A stretch of 64,000 bases of DNA from Syntrophobacteraceae bacterium (GTDB taxonomy: Bacteria; Desulfobacterota; Syntrophobacteria; Syntrophobacterales; Syntrophobacteraceae): positions 25,455-89,454 of the forward strand of contig JALOOX010000012.1 in NCBI GenBank assembly GCA_025454175.1. Direction: 5' to 3'. The translations under genes were made by a program, and so were the position numbers. The notes beneath the pieces were generated by a model that did no database searches, was not told the origin of the DNA, and was given only the letters and a program-made list of their open reading frames with translations. This document shows, piece by piece, positions 28,139 through 37,429 of this stretch; within the stretch, counting starts at the first letter, position 1, and every line of letters starts with the position of its first letter.

Positions 28139-28660
28139 TCAAAGGGAATTCGGATGCTTGGATGTGGCGCTCGGCCCCAGGCGCTCGACCAGGGCTTTTT
28201 CCACAGGCACGGGCACCAGCCCCGTCACGCAGCCTCCCGATGACACCACTTCCTTGATGATCCTGGAGCTGATGTAAATCCACCGCATGCCGGTCATCAG
28301 ATATAATGTTTCAATTTCATTGCTCAGCTTTCGGTTCATGAGGGCCATCTGGAACTCGTATTCGAAGTCGCTGATGGCTCGAAGGCCCCTGAGAATGGCG
28401 TTGGCCTTAACCTTCTTCACGTATTCCACGAGCAGCCCCTCAAAAGCATCCACCCTCATCCTCCCGCGCAGCGGGTGATCCTCCAGGGAGAGCCGAATGA
28501 GCTCCAACCGCTCCTCAATGGCGAATACGGGCTGCTTGGCCGGGTTCGTGGCTATGGCGATAACGATCTGGTCGAAGATCTTCAGCCCGCGCTCCAGGAG
28601 ATCCAGATGTCCATTGGTGATCGGGTCGAAGGAACCCGGATAAACGGCCAGCTTGTCCAT
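28139..28660 (-). CDS. coaD: Phosphopantetheine adenylyltransferase
   Basis: 173 residues, about 10 longer than usual at the C-terminus. Fourth step of coenzyme A synthesis: 4'-phosphopantetheine + ATP gives dephospho-CoA. It begins AVYPGSFDPITNGHLDLL with the nucleotidyltransferase T/H-x-G-H signature; ILRGLRAISDFEYEFQMA and the YISSRIIKE loop are also typical. AAGGA lies six bases before the ATG. Third in the asd-rsmD-coaD run. Confidence 0.96.
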   Translation of the reverse strand: MDKLAVYPGSFDPITNGHLDLLERGLKIFDQIVIAIATNPAKQPVFAIEERLELIRLSLEDHPLRGRMRVDAFEGLLVEYVKKVKANAILRGLRAISDFEYEFQMALMNRKLSNEIETLYLMTGMRWIYISSRIIKEVVSSGGCVTGLVPVPVEKALVERLGPSATSKHPNSL

Positions 28661-28693
28661 GAACCATCCTTTCCAATCCTCGCCGGATCGAAT

Positions 28694-29257
28694 CTAGACG
28701 TGGGTGTGTGAAGTCTCTCTCGAATAGAAGCTGATGGCGGTGTCTCCATAAAACCTTCTGTCGACCCGGCGCCATTCGACGGAAGATTCCGGAGCAAGCT
28801 CCTTCGCGGGATGTTCAGCAATGAGCAGTGCGTTGGAATTGGCCAGCGCCCCAAGGTGCGGCATGACGATCTCGATGAGGCCCCTCCCGTAAGGCGGATC
28901 CATGAAAAGCAGGTCGAAACGTGATTTGCGCTCGGCCAGCCGTCTGACCACCTGGATCACGCCTCCCTGAAGGACTTCCACCTGCTCCGCCACGCCAAGA
29001 CGCTGTATGTTGGCCCGGATGATCCTCACGGCCTCCGCGCTCTGGTCCACAAATACGGCCTCCACAGCTCCCCGGCTCAGGGCCTCCAGGCCAAGTGCTC
29101 CCGTGCCCGCAAAGAGATCGAGGACCCTGGAGGCCGGGACCCTGGAGGCAATGATGCTGAAAAGCGCCTCACGGACCCGGTCGGCAGTGGGTCGAATCCT
29201 CCGGCTCTTCGGGGCGTCCAGCTTCAGGCCCCTGAACCTCCCTGCAACAATGCGCAT
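28694..29257 (-). CDS. rsmD: 16S rRNA (guanine-966-N2)-methyltransferase
   Basis: 187 residues. The N-terminus MRIVAGRFRGLKL and RPTADRVREALFSII are hallmarks of RsmD; the SAM site is VLDLFAGTGALGLEALSRG and the catalytic motif FMDPPYGRG. It starts 3 bp after asd and is followed after 33 bp by coaD, the common rsmD-coaD pairing. Confidence 0.96.
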   Translation of the reverse strand: MRIVAGRFRGLKLDAPKSRRIRPTADRVREALFSIIASRVPASRVLDLFAGTGALGLEALSRGAVEAVFVDQSAEAVRIIRANIQRLGVAEQVEVLQGGVIQVVRRLAERKSRFDLLFMDPPYGRGLIEIVMPHLGALANSNALLIAEHPAKELAPESSVEWRRVDRRFYGDTAISFYSRETSHTHV

Positions 29258-29260
29258 ACT

Positions 29261-30280
29261 TCAGATCATATTTCGAGCCAGAAGCAGCTCCGCGATCTGA
29301 ACCGCATTGGTGGCTGCGCCCTTGCGGATATTGTCCGCCACCACCCACATGGCCAGCCCGTTTTCGACAGACGGATCCTGGCGGATGCGCCCCACAAAGG
29401 TCTCGTCCCTGCCGGCGGCATGAATGGGAAGCGGATACCCCGCCCGGGCCGGATCATCCACAACCACCACTCCTTCCGCTCTCCCCAGCAGATCCCTGAC
29501 CTCGGCTACGGAGATGGGCCGCCGGGTCTCGATGTTCACGGATTCCGAATGCCCGAAGTACACGGGGATCCGCACGGTGGTGGCGCAGACGGCAATGTCC
29601 GGATCATTGAAGATCTTCCGGGTCTCATTGACCATCTTCATCTCTTCCTCGGTAAAACCATTGTCGAGGAAAGCACCGATGTGGGGGAAGCAGTTGAAGG
29701 CGATCTGGTGCGGATAAATTTCCCGGGTAATGGGCCTGCCTTCGGACAGCTGAGCCACCTGCTGCCTCAACTCCTCGATGGCGCGCTTTCCGGTTCCCGA
29801 GACTGCCTGGAAGGTCGTCACCACGATGCGCCGGATGCCGACGGCATCGAAAATGGGCTTGAGGGCCACCACCATTTGGATGGTCGAGCAGTTGGGATTC
29901 GCAATGATGCCGGGCCGCGGGATCACGGCCTCCGGATTCACTTCGGGCACGATCAGCGGGACCTTGGGATCCATTCTGAATGCACTGGAATTATCAATGA
30001 CGATGCATCCGGATTCCGCGGCGACAGGCCCGAACTTCCTGCTCACGGACCCACCCGCCGAAAAGAGCGCCACCTCGATATCCTTGAAGGAATCCTCGCG
30101 CAGCTCCTCGACCGCTATGGAGCCCCCCTTAAACTTCAAAGTCCTTCCCACCGACCTCGCCGAGGCCAGCAGCTTGAGCTCCGCCACGGGAAAAGCACGC
30201 TCCTCAAGGACCTGAACCATGAGATTGCCCACGGCACCGGTCGCTCCCACCACCGCCACTCGAAAAGACTTGTCTCCCAT
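29261..30280 (-). CDS. asd: Aspartate-semialdehyde dehydrogenase
   Basis: 339 residues. NADPH-dependent reduction of aspartyl phosphate in lysine, methionine and threonine synthesis. NADP-binding VVGATGAVGNLMVQVLEER, active-site Cys in IANPNCSTIQMV, and a further conserved segment (VSGTGKRAIEELRQQ). Normal family length. It leads the asd-rsmD-coaD run. Confidence 0.96.
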   Translation of the reverse strand: MGDKSFRVAVVGATGAVGNLMVQVLEERAFPVAELKLLASARSVGRTLKFKGGSIAVEELREDSFKDIEVALFSAGGSVSRKFGPVAAESGCIVIDNSSAFRMDPKVPLIVPEVNPEAVIPRPGIIANPNCSTIQMVVALKPIFDAVGIRRIVVTTFQAVSGTGKRAIEELRQQVAQLSEGRPITREIYPHQIAFNCFPHIGAFLDNGFTEEEMKMVNETRKIFNDPDIAVCATTVRIPVYFGHSESVNIETRRPISVAEVRDLLGRAEGVVVVDDPARAGYPLPIHAAGRDETFVGRIRQDPSVENGLAMWVVADNIRKGAATNAVQIAELLLARNMI

Positions 30281-30510
30281 CTCAAAATTCCCCTGTCGAT
30301 GTCCTGCGCAACGAACTCCGCCCCTGTCGATCTCCCAAGGCCCGCAACTGAAACAGTGGGGGACTATGTCACTTGTTTCAACGCTTGAAAAGGATTATTT
30401 CACCGGCGCCGTTGCAGAGACAGGCACCCTCGCCATCCTTCGAACCGGTCAAGCTGCGGGAGAGATATAGTAGCAATCTGATATCCAATTGAGCGAGATT
30501 TCTCACTATC

Positions 30511-30516
30511 ATTATA
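30511..30516 (-). promoter_or_regulatory. Perfect -10 box upstream of asd
   Basis: The minus strand reads TATAAT at 30516-30511. The -35 side is poor (a GCTTGT/TTGTAC region 13-15 bases upstream). It would give a leader of about 220 nt to asd. The 30281-30579 gap shows nothing else I can support. Confidence 0.3.
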
Positions 30517-30579
30517 AATGACAGTTCTCGTACAAGCTCCGAGGCAAAAGCATCCCCGTCTTCGACCGCTCCCCCCGGC

Positions 30580-31008
30580 TCAGGAGCTTGCCCACTCCGA
30601 CCTGGCCGACGGGTCACTGAGGATCTTGATACGGATCTTGCGCGTCCGAGGCCCGTCGAACTCGCAAAGAAAGATGCGCTCCCAGGTTCCCAGAATCAGT
30701 CGTCCGTTTTCGATGATGATGTGGACGCTGCCCCCCACGAGGATCGCCTTGATGTGGGCCGCTGCATTCCCCTCGGAATGGCGGTAGCTGCTCTTCCATG
30801 GAATCAGGCGTTCAAGGGTGCTCAGGAAATCCTCCATGACGGCGGGGTCAGCCCCTTCATTGACGGTGATGCCCGCGGTGGTGTGGGGAATGTACACCAC
30901 GCAAACGCCGCTCTTGACGCCGCTTTCCTGGATTTTCCTGGCCACAAGGTCCGTCACGTCGACCATGACGGCATGATCCGGCGTATTCACCTGCACCATT
31001 TCCAGCAT
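30580..31008 (-). CDS. yjbQ: YjbQ family protein (UPF0047, secondary thiamine-phosphate synthase-like)
   Basis: 142 residues. The family signature is present: YIPHTTAGITVNEGADP and, later, HIKAILVGGSVHIIIENGRL and GTWERIFLCEFDGPR. YjbQ members show weak thiamine-phosphate synthase activity; the true role is unsettled. The start at 31008 has GAGGGGG about five bases upstream. Confidence 0.9.
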   Translation of the reverse strand: MLEMVQVNTPDHAVMVDVTDLVARKIQESGVKSGVCVVYIPHTTAGITVNEGADPAVMEDFLSTLERLIPWKSSYRHSEGNAAAHIKAILVGGSVHIIIENGRLILGTWERIFLCEFDGPRTRKIRIKILSDPSARSEWASS

Positions 31009-31078
31009 TCGATCCCCCTCCCCCAGGCGGAAACAAAGGAAAACAACCTCCGTGCTCAAGCCCGCGACACGCCCGGCT

Positions 31079-32320
31079 CTATTTGAGTAGAATCAGCCCC
31101 GATTCGGTCTCATGATACGGTCGGGACGATTCCTCGGGAGCCTCTCGAGGCCCAAAATCATCAGGCCAGTGCTGCGTCAAGGACATGTAGACCAGCTGGC
31201 CCAGCATACGGTTCTTCCACCACGACGCCGAGCTCTCAAGATGTTGAGCCACCACCCAGGCATCCCGCGCCAGATCACCCTGCCTCGAAAGGCGCAGCCA
31301 GAGCGCAAGCTCCTCGAAAATGCGCCTGACCCGCTCCCTGCGCTCACCCGAGCAAAGCTCCTCGATGGCCGAATCCACGAGGGCATCCATGCGATCCATT
31401 TTCATTTCGTGGGGGATCACGAGCACGGAGCTCTCGAGCTCTCTCAGACGCTGGGCCAGGGGCGACAGCTCCTCCCGGCCGAGGATGAGGTAGCTCAGCG
31501 GGATCACCTCGAGAAGCGGTTCCAGGTCCAGGTCGCGCATCTCGGCTTCCGGGTTCTCGATGGCCTCCATGAGCTCGTGGACATAGGCGGGCCTCCCCGG
31601 CTCCTCGTATGAGCCCAGGTGCTGACTCGCCTGGCGGGCATCGGCGGTGACCGCCAGGCCGCCGGCCCACTGGCCCATTTCCCTCAAGAGCAGAGCGGCA
31701 TGCCAGACCGGGATTTCACAAAGGGGAAACCGAAAGAGGCCGTTCATCCTCTGGATGAGATCACGGTACAACCTGGTCGTGGTGCTCGAAGACTTCACCG
31801 AAAGCTGAGTCAACCGTCTCTCGAAGTAAGCCGAGACACACACGGGGTCCGATGTCGGCGAAGGCGAGATGAGGGCCGTCAGAAACAGGTAGCCCATCGG
31901 CCCCACGGCCATATGGGCCTGGGACATCCGAGCTTCGGGGGCCACCAGAACCACGGGCTCGGCTTCCCCACCCTCCATCTCCGGACTGTACCCCTTCTGG
32001 GAAAACCGGTAGCCGGCCTGCTTGACGGTTTTCACACATGATTTCCCGGAAACCAGGTCCTTCAGCTCCGCAAAAGCCCTGAAGCCGGCCTCGGTCGGTT
32101 GTCGACTGAGGGACTCGAGCAGAACGGCGACCAACCGCTCCCTCCCCTCCAGGGATCTTTTGAGCGACTGCAGCCAGCTGCTGAAGCTCTCTCCCTCGGG
32201 GCTTTGAACCGAAAGTCGATCCAGGATGATCTGAAGCTCGGCGGCTTCATCGGGCGGCAAGGACGGTTCCGGTCTTTTCCGGCTTCCGGCTGTTTGCTTT
32301 CTGGCCATTGGGCGGTCCAT
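31079..32320 (-). CDS. Conserved-looking protein of unknown function
   Basis: 413 residues, no signal peptide, no membrane segment, mostly helical and rich in Glu, Arg and Leu. I do not recognise the family. It begins with a basic segment (MARKQTAGSRKRPEP) followed by repeated acidic/leucine helices (ELQIILDRLSVQ, RERLVAVLLESLSRQ). It ends 70 bp before yjbQ and begins near the terminator of the Sec-hdr/flx operon. The ribosome binding site is weak; ATG 32308 is an alternative. Confidence 0.6.
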   Translation of the reverse strand: MDRPMARKQTAGSRKRPEPSLPPDEAAELQIILDRLSVQSPEGESFSSWLQSLKRSLEGRERLVAVLLESLSRQPTEAGFRAFAELKDLVSGKSCVKTVKQAGYRFSQKGYSPEMEGGEAEPVVLVAPEARMSQAHMAVGPMGYLFLTALISPSPTSDPVCVSAYFERRLTQLSVKSSSTTTRLYRDLIQRMNGLFRFPLCEIPVWHAALLLREMGQWAGGLAVTADARQASQHLGSYEEPGRPAYVHELMEAIENPEAEMRDLDLEPLLEVIPLSYLILGREELSPLAQRLRELESSVLVIPHEMKMDRMDALVDSAIEELCSGERRERVRRIFEELALWLRLSRQGDLARDAWVVAQHLESSASWWKNRMLGQLVYMSLTQHWPDDFGPREAPEESSRPYHETESGLILLK

Positions 32321-32476
32321 GATCTGTTGGGGTTGACCATCAGCGAATTCTGCAATGGCCCATGGCTCAGGCGGTGAGGCTGCGGCAGGCTCATGTCGGC
32401 ATCCTTACCTGCCCGACCCTCGCCGCCTCGGACCCCGCGATGCCGGGGGATCACGTTGCTCCCCTGGGGCGCATTG

Positions 32477-32523
32477 AAAAAAGAAAGCCCCTCCATCACA
32501 CTCCCGGCATGATGCGAGGGGCT
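32477..32523 (-). terminator. Intrinsic terminator of the flx/hdr operon
   Basis: On the minus strand AGCCCCTC pairs with GAGGGGCT (plus-strand positions 32516-32523 and 32486-32493), extended by an inner CATCA/TGATG stem, then TTTCTTTTTT. It lies 22-68 bases after the stop codon of the HdrD-like gene. Confidence 0.88.
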
Positions 32524-32544
32524 CGAGAATGAACTGGCTACAAG

Positions 32545-33768
32545 CTATTCTTCTGATTCTTCATCACGCGGTTCGATGATCAGCGAATCGGCCACCAGCT
32601 CCCACAAGTACTTCACTTCGACATCCATGAAGTCATATTCCTTGCGGAGGCTCTTCATGATCTGGTCGCGGCAGTTGTGACAGGGCGCGATGAGCAGCTT
32701 GGCGCCGGTGTCCTTGATCTGTTTGGCCTTGGTGCGGCCGTAGAAAATGCGCTCTTCCACGTACGGAGACGCCCACGCCCCGCCCCCGGCCCCACAGCAG
32801 AAGTTGTTGGCCCGGTTGGGGTACATGTCCACGAAGTGCTCGCAGCACTGCTGCGTGATCCAGCGCGGCTCCTCGTAATACCCATGGCCGAAGGCCCGCT
32901 CGCTCTTCCTCGCATAGTTGCACGGGTCGTGGTACGTGGTGAGCTCGTGGTGGATGGATTTATCGACCTTGATGCGGCCTTCATCCAGGTACTTCTTCAT
33001 GAGGTCGTGGACACTGAGAAACTTGATGCCTTCATCGCCAAACCATTTTTGCAGACCAAGCCTGGTCGCATAGTAGGCGTGCCCTCATTCGGGCAAGACA
33101 AGGTACTCGCACTCGAGCTCCTTGTAATTCTTGACGATGCGTCCAACGATCTCCTTCATGGAGGCGTCATCGCCGGTGAACAAGCCCCAGTTGACGCCCT
33201 CCCAGTTCTCCGAGGTCGTGGTCCAGGATTCATCGGCCGCGTAAAGGATTCGCCACCAGAACATCATGTCCTCGGGCTCGCCGAACGGCTCCTTGGAGTT
33301 GATGGTGAAAAGATACTTGGCGCCCTTCTTGTCCACGGGCACCTCGAAACCGGGCAGCTCTTCCGCCAGCTCGGCACCCAAATCCTCGAGCAGGAAGATG
33401 AAATCGTCCTTGGGGATGCCCACGTTGTTTCCGGTCTTGAGGCACATCGCGACGCCCTTGTGGAGCACGCCGGGGACCTTCTCCCTGTCCCTCAAGCTCC
33501 GTGCGGATCGAAGCATGGCCAGCAGATCGATCTTCATGGGGCAGGCGTGCTCACAGCGTCCACACAACGTGCAGACCCAAGGAAACCTGGAATCAATCAA
33601 CTCCTGGTCCATTCCCAGGACGACCAGGCGCACGGCCTTCCGGACATCCAGCCCGTCTACCCCCGTAACCGGGCAGCCTCCGGCGCACGTGCCGCAGGTC
33701 AGGCACAGATCGGCGTACTGGGTCGCCAATTTGCGCCTTTCGCGTTTCGATAACAACAACGGCTCCAT
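32545..33768 (-). CDS. HdrD/TmcB-like iron-sulfur protein with in-frame UGA (predicted selenocysteine 228)
   Basis: 407 residues if the UGA at 33087-33085 is read as Sec; otherwise the frame stops at 227. N-terminus: two [4Fe-4S] motifs, CLTCGTCAGGCP and CTLCGRCEHACP, as in HdrC. Two CCG-type domains follow. The first has lost its CCG cysteines (SENWEGVNWGLFTGDDA) but has VLPE-U-GHAYYATR, where relatives carry Cys (ECGHA). The second is complete: HDPCNYAR, FCCGAGGG and APCHNC. The reading frame continues for 179 residues of clearly homologous sequence after the UGA, and a hairpin follows (33054-33067). The ATG at 33768 has GGAGAG upstream. Last gene of the operon; likely the terminal thiol/disulfide or menaquinone-pool-linked electron acceptor module. 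Not a pseudogene in my view. Confidence 0.88.
33054..33067 (-). promoter_or_regulatory. Predicted bacterial SECIS hairpin (HdrD-like gene)
   Basis: Minus strand GACCA-GGCT-TGGTC: a perfect 5-bp stem with a 4-base loop beginning GG, starting 17 bases after the UGA (loop 22 bases after it). This fits what I recall of bacterial SECIS elements: apical loop 16-37 bases from the UGA with a G at the start of the loop. Confidence 0.65.
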
Positions 33769-33911
33769 AAATTCTCTCCCCTAAAGTACGCCTCGTATAA
33801 CACACACCCCCAGCCATTTAAAGTGTTTTTCTCAAGCCAGCCGGGCACAATGCCCGTCTTGCACACCCTCGAGGTATGTATTCGTGATTCAAAGCACACA
33901 CCGCCGATACA

Positions 33912-34754
33912 TCAATACTCGTTGGGCAGCCGGGCCAGCTGCTCCAGGCTGAAGACCGGGCCGTCCTTGCAGACATATTCGGTGCCGATATTGCACCGGC
34001 CGCAAATGCCGATGCCACACTTCATCCGCATCTCCAGGCTTGAGATGATTCGGTCCGGAGGAAACCCGAGCTCCGTCAGCACCGGCAGCGTGAACTTGAT
34101 CATGATGGGCGGACCACAGATGATGGCATAGGCATTGTCCGAGCTCGGCGCCTTCTGCTTGGTCACCGTGGGAACAAATCCCACATTGTATTTCCAGTTC
34201 GGATCACTGGCTCCGTCGACGGTGATGTGCATCCGGATGTCGCTGCGCTGCTCCCAGGCCGCCAGCTCATCCTTGTAAAGCAGCAGGCCCGGCGTCCTCG
34301 CTCCGTACACCACCGTGATGTCGCCGAATCGCGGTCGATTGGCCGGGTCCAGCATGTAGACGACGGACGATCTGAGCGTCGTGAACGCAAAGCCTCCGCC
34401 GATGATCACCACGTTCTTTCCTTCCAGGAGCTCCCACGGGTACCAGTTTCCCAGGGGGCCCCTCACTCCCATGACGTCACCGGCCCGCATGTTGTGCATG
34501 TGGGTGGTGACTTTCCCCACCTTGTTCACGGTGAACTTGAGGAAGCCCTTCTCAGTGGGAGATGAGGCGATCCCGATGGGGATTTCCCCCAGGCCCGCAA
34601 CGGAGAGCTCCGCAAACTGGCCCGGGGTGTAGCTGAACTTGTTCTCGTCCGCCGGGTCGAGGAATACGAACTTGAAAGTCTTGAGATTCCTGTCTTCCGT
34701 CTCCGTCACGATGGATTCAATACGAACGGGATATGGCAAATAGGGATTGTCCAC
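33912..34754 (-). CDS. FAD/NAD(P)-binding electron-transfer subunit (FlxA/PyrK-like)
   Basis: 280 residues. Ferredoxin-reductase fold: FAD-binding FSYTPGQFAELSVAGLGEI, NAD-binding NVVIIGGGFAFTTLRS, and a C-terminal [2Fe-2S]-type cysteine cluster CGIGICGRCNIG...C as in PyrK (dihydroorotate dehydrogenase electron-transfer subunit) and sulfhydrogenase gamma. It should exchange electrons with NAD(P)H for the Hdr complex. Start codon is GTG at 34754 with GGAGGA five bases upstream. The family place matches FloxA of sulfate reducers. Confidence 0.9.
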   Translation of the reverse strand: MDNPYLPYPVRIESIVTETEDRNLKTFKFVFLDPADENKFSYTPGQFAELSVAGLGEIPIGIASSPTEKGFLKFTVNKVGKVTTHMHNMRAGDVMGVRGPLGNWYPWELLEGKNVVIIGGGFAFTTLRSSVVYMLDPANRPRFGDITVVYGARTPGLLLYKDELAAWEQRSDIRMHITVDGASDPNWKYNVGFVPTVTKQKAPSSDNAYAIICGPPIMIKFTLPVLTELGFPPDRIISSLEMRMKCGIGICGRCNIGTEYVCKDGPVFSLEQLARLPNEY

Positions 34755-34835
34755 TTCATTCCTCCATGGGGACCGGGAGTACTCGGCCCCCGGGGCAGCG
34801 CTGATCCGCCGATTCTCTCCGCGTCACTCCCGCGC

Positions 34836-35882
34836 TCAACAGATGCAACTGGCAGACATCAACTGGGCCACCTGCCGAATGTCAATGTTCACGGGACAAT
34901 GACTCACGCACCGGCCGCAGCCGACGCAGGCAGCTCCCAGATGGTACTTGTCCTGGTAGTATTTGAGCTTGTGCATGAACCGCTGCCGAACCCTCTGCAG
35001 CTTCTGAGAGCGGGGATTATGGCCTGAGCCGTGGTGGGTGAACAAGGGAAACATGCAGGAATCCCAGAGTCTCAGCCGATCGCCCTTCTCGCCGCTGACC
35101 TCGTCCTGGATGTCGAAGCACCAGCAGGTGGGGCAGAGGAAGGTGCAGGTCCCGCAATTGATGCATGAGAACTGAACTTCGTCCCAGAATGCCGCGTTGA
35201 ACAGCTCGAGGGTGTTCTGGCCGGCAATGGCCTCGGTGCTGAAGAGCTTGCCCAGGCTTTGCTCCGCGGCCTTCCTGAGATCGCCGGCCCTGTTGCTCGC
35301 CTCCACGGGCGCCGCGGCCGTGAAGCCCGCCTCGTCGAGGAGCTTCTGCCCCTTTTCGGTGACGGGCCGAGCCAGGTAGCCATCTCCAAGGTCCACCAGC
35401 AGGACATCGAGCCCGGCGGTATCGAAAGGACCGGTCCCCACCGTGGTGCAGAAGCATGTGCCGCACGGCTGGCCGCAGCCCAGACCCACCAGCGTGGTGG
35501 CCTCTCTCCGCCTGACCCACCAGGGGTCCTTGATCGTCTCGGTCTCGAAATTGACATCGTCCAGCTGGAAAGCGCGGGCGTCACACGGACGAATGCCCAC
35601 GACCACCCGCGGCGAATAATCCTGGGGAGCTTCCTTCAGTATGCCCGCGTCGGGATCGTCCTTTGCCAGCGAATAAGTGAACATCCTGTCGGAGTGAGGG
35701 TGAAAAAGCCCCTTGGGCGACAGCCTGCTGTTTTGAAACGTCAAATCCAGTTCATCCACCCGGGCCAGCCGCGCGAATTCGTGATACTGTCCCCGGAAGA
35801 CCGGCCCGATGACCCCGCAGCGCTCCATGATGCGCCGGATGCCATCTTTCAGGCCGTCCTTGCTCACAAATATATCAGACAT
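34836..35882 (-). CDS. 4Fe-4S subunit, AsrA/sulfhydrogenase-beta-like (Flx module)
   Basis: 348 residues. N-terminal region typical of anaerobic sulfite reductase A/hydrogenase beta subunits, with VVVGIRPCDARAFQLDD and GLGCGQPCGTCFCTTVG. C-terminal 2[4Fe-4S] ferredoxin: CINCGTCTFLCPTCWC and CVGCGRCVSHCPVNID. It ends in CIC. It should move electrons between the flavin subunit and HdrA. The start at 35882 (MSDIFVSKDG) has AAGGA seven bases upstream; the open frame continues upstream but overlaps the preceding gene. Confidence 0.88.
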   Translation of the reverse strand: MSDIFVSKDGLKDGIRRIMERCGVIGPVFRGQYHEFARLARVDELDLTFQNSRLSPKGLFHPHSDRMFTYSLAKDDPDAGILKEAPQDYSPRVVVGIRPCDARAFQLDDVNFETETIKDPWWVRRREATTLVGLGCGQPCGTCFCTTVGTGPFDTAGLDVLLVDLGDGYLARPVTEKGQKLLDEAGFTAAAPVEASNRAGDLRKAAEQSLGKLFSTEAIAGQNTLELFNAAFWDEVQFSCINCGTCTFLCPTCWCFDIQDEVSGEKGDRLRLWDSCMFPLFTHHGSGHNPRSQKLQRVRQRFMHKLKYYQDKYHLGAACVGCGRCVSHCPVNIDIRQVAQLMSASCIC

Positions 35883-35932
35883 CACTCTGTCCTTTTCTCC
35901 TGACAGCCCCGCCAACCGGGAGCCGTTGCACT

Positions 35933-36883
35933 CTACATGATGAAGGACTCGGGATCGCCCGGCTTGAAAGTATCCAGCGGGGGACGCTCCTCCAGAGACA
36001 ATCCCACTTCGTACCCGTAAAGCTCCTTCACGTCTTTCTCGAGCTTCTTGGTGAACTGCCTCACCTTGATGCCGACGGGGCACGCCCTCTCGCAGGCGCC
36101 GCAGTCCGTGCACCTTCCCGCCAGGTGGTAAGCCCGCAGAAAATGGAACGTCCGGGTGTCCGTGGGATCGAGGGTCTTTCCAACCCACTGCGGGGCCGAC
36201 TCATCCACGAAGCACGTCGGGCAGTAACACTGGGGGCAGGCATTGCGGCAGGCATAACAGCGAATGCAGGGCCGGATCAGCTGCTCGAAATGATCCCAGC
36301 GGCTCTCCGGGGACATGGCTTCCACCTGCCTGACGTCAGCGTAGCGGTCCACATTCACCTGCTCCTGGATGAGCTCCGCCGCCAGCTCGTCATAGATCAC
36401 CGGGTTGCGGTGAATACAGATGGAACAGTTTTCCTGCAGGAGAGCATTCCGGTCCAGGTCGACCTCGAATCCCCTGCCCTGAACCAGGACCCTGCCGTTC
36501 TTCTCCTCGGCCGCCAGGGCATCCTTTCCGCCCAGCTCCGCCGCGATGCGCCTTCTGTCCAGCATTCCCCCGCAGGGAGCCCCGATGAGGTAGAGCCTGT
36601 CCCGGGGGATCTGGTTTTCCAGGATCTGAACGACCACATTGCGCGAGTCGCACCCCTTGACGACGACGCCCACCCGGTCCGTCCGGCGCGGCAGGTAGTT
36701 GGCCAGATTCACCCCGCAGAAGCTGTCCCACCAGAGCCGATCCGCCTGCTCCGGGGTCCTGGCGGCGAACGGCTCGTTCATGAACGGCACCGTCCCTTTG
36801 CGATATCCGATCACCACGTCCACGCGGCCCTCAGACAGCAGGCGTCGGGCTATCTCTCGAATCCTGTCAGTATAAGCGTACAT
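35933..36883 (-). CDS. Iron-sulfur subunit with FrhB-like N-terminus and dicluster ferredoxin (Flx module)
   Basis: 316 residues. The N-terminal half recalls the F420-hydrogenase/formate-dehydrogenase beta family (VVVKGCDSRNVVVQIL, GAPCGGMLD, ENCSICIHRNP). The second half has CIRCYACRNACPQCYCPTC and CTDCGACERACPVGIK clusters. The ATG directly abuts the mvhD stop codon (TAA-ATG), showing a shared transcript. It may be the counterpart of FloxB/C in sulfate reducers, but I cannot fix which. Confidence 0.85.
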   Translation of the reverse strand: MYAYTDRIREIARRLLSEGRVDVVIGYRKGTVPFMNEPFAARTPEQADRLWWDSFCGVNLANYLPRRTDRVGVVVKGCDSRNVVVQILENQIPRDRLYLIGAPCGGMLDRRRIAAELGGKDALAAEEKNGRVLVQGRGFEVDLDRNALLQENCSICIHRNPVIYDELAAELIQEQVNVDRYADVRQVEAMSPESRWDHFEQLIRPCIRCYACRNACPQCYCPTCFVDESAPQWVGKTLDPTDTRTFHFLRAYHLAGRCTDCGACERACPVGIKVRQFTKKLEKDVKELYGYEVGLSLEERPPLDTFKPGDPESFIM

Positions 36884-37315
36884 TTATGCTACCTCTGCTT
36901 GCCTCTTGATGAAATGGCGGGCCGGCCCGATGGCTTTCACCTTCTCGACAACCGTCCGGGCGGTTTCCGCGAACTTGGTGGCCTCGGCCGAGGATATCCA
37001 CGAAAAATGAATGCGCCCGGGCTCGATGCCCGTGTGCTCGAGGAGACCCTTGAGAAGACCGAATTTGCGGCGGGCGTAATAGTTGCCCTCGATGTAGTGA
37101 CAGTCCCCGGGATGGCATCCCGAAACCCACACCCCATCCACCCCATGGCGAAGAGCTGCCAGGATGAACTTGGGATTGACCCGTCCCGTGCAGGGCACCC
37201 GGATCACTCGAATGTTGGCCGGATACTGGAGCCGGCTCACCCCCGCCAGGTCCGCCCCACCGTAAGAGCACCAGTTACAGAGGAAAGCAACGATTTTGGG
37301 TTCCCAATCTGACAT
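36884..37315 (-). CDS. mvhD: MvhD/FlxD family [2Fe-2S] electron-transfer subunit
   Basis: 143 residues, the usual MvhD size. The cysteine pattern FLCNWCSYGGAD, VPCTGRVN and SGCHPGDCHY is that of MvhD, which connects a hydrogenase, formate dehydrogenase or Flx module to HdrA. The start at 37315 (MSDWEPKIVAF) has GGGAGAG upstream. It follows the Sec-containing hdrA after 114 bp. Confidence 0.94.
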   Translation of the reverse strand: MSDWEPKIVAFLCNWCSYGGADLAGVSRLQYPANIRVIRVPCTGRVNPKFILAALRHGVDGVWVSGCHPGDCHYIEGNYYARRKFGLLKGLLEHTGIEPGRIHFSWISSAEATKFAETARTVVEKVKAIGPARHFIKRQAEVA

Positions 37316-37429
37316 ATCCTTTTTCTCTCCCGATGAATCGATTCTCCGGCGACCCGCTGAAGCCATCCCTCGACAAGGAGCATCGCGCTTTGTCGGGTCG
37401 CGGCGGAGCTCAGTGAACCATGAAAACCC

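Noticed and set aside
33000..33087. HdrD-like gene read as two broken ORFs (pseudogene or sequencing error)
   Set aside because: The only interruption is one UGA at a conserved Cys position; the frame is otherwise intact on both sides, a SECIS-like hairpin follows, and the same happens in the first gene of the operon.
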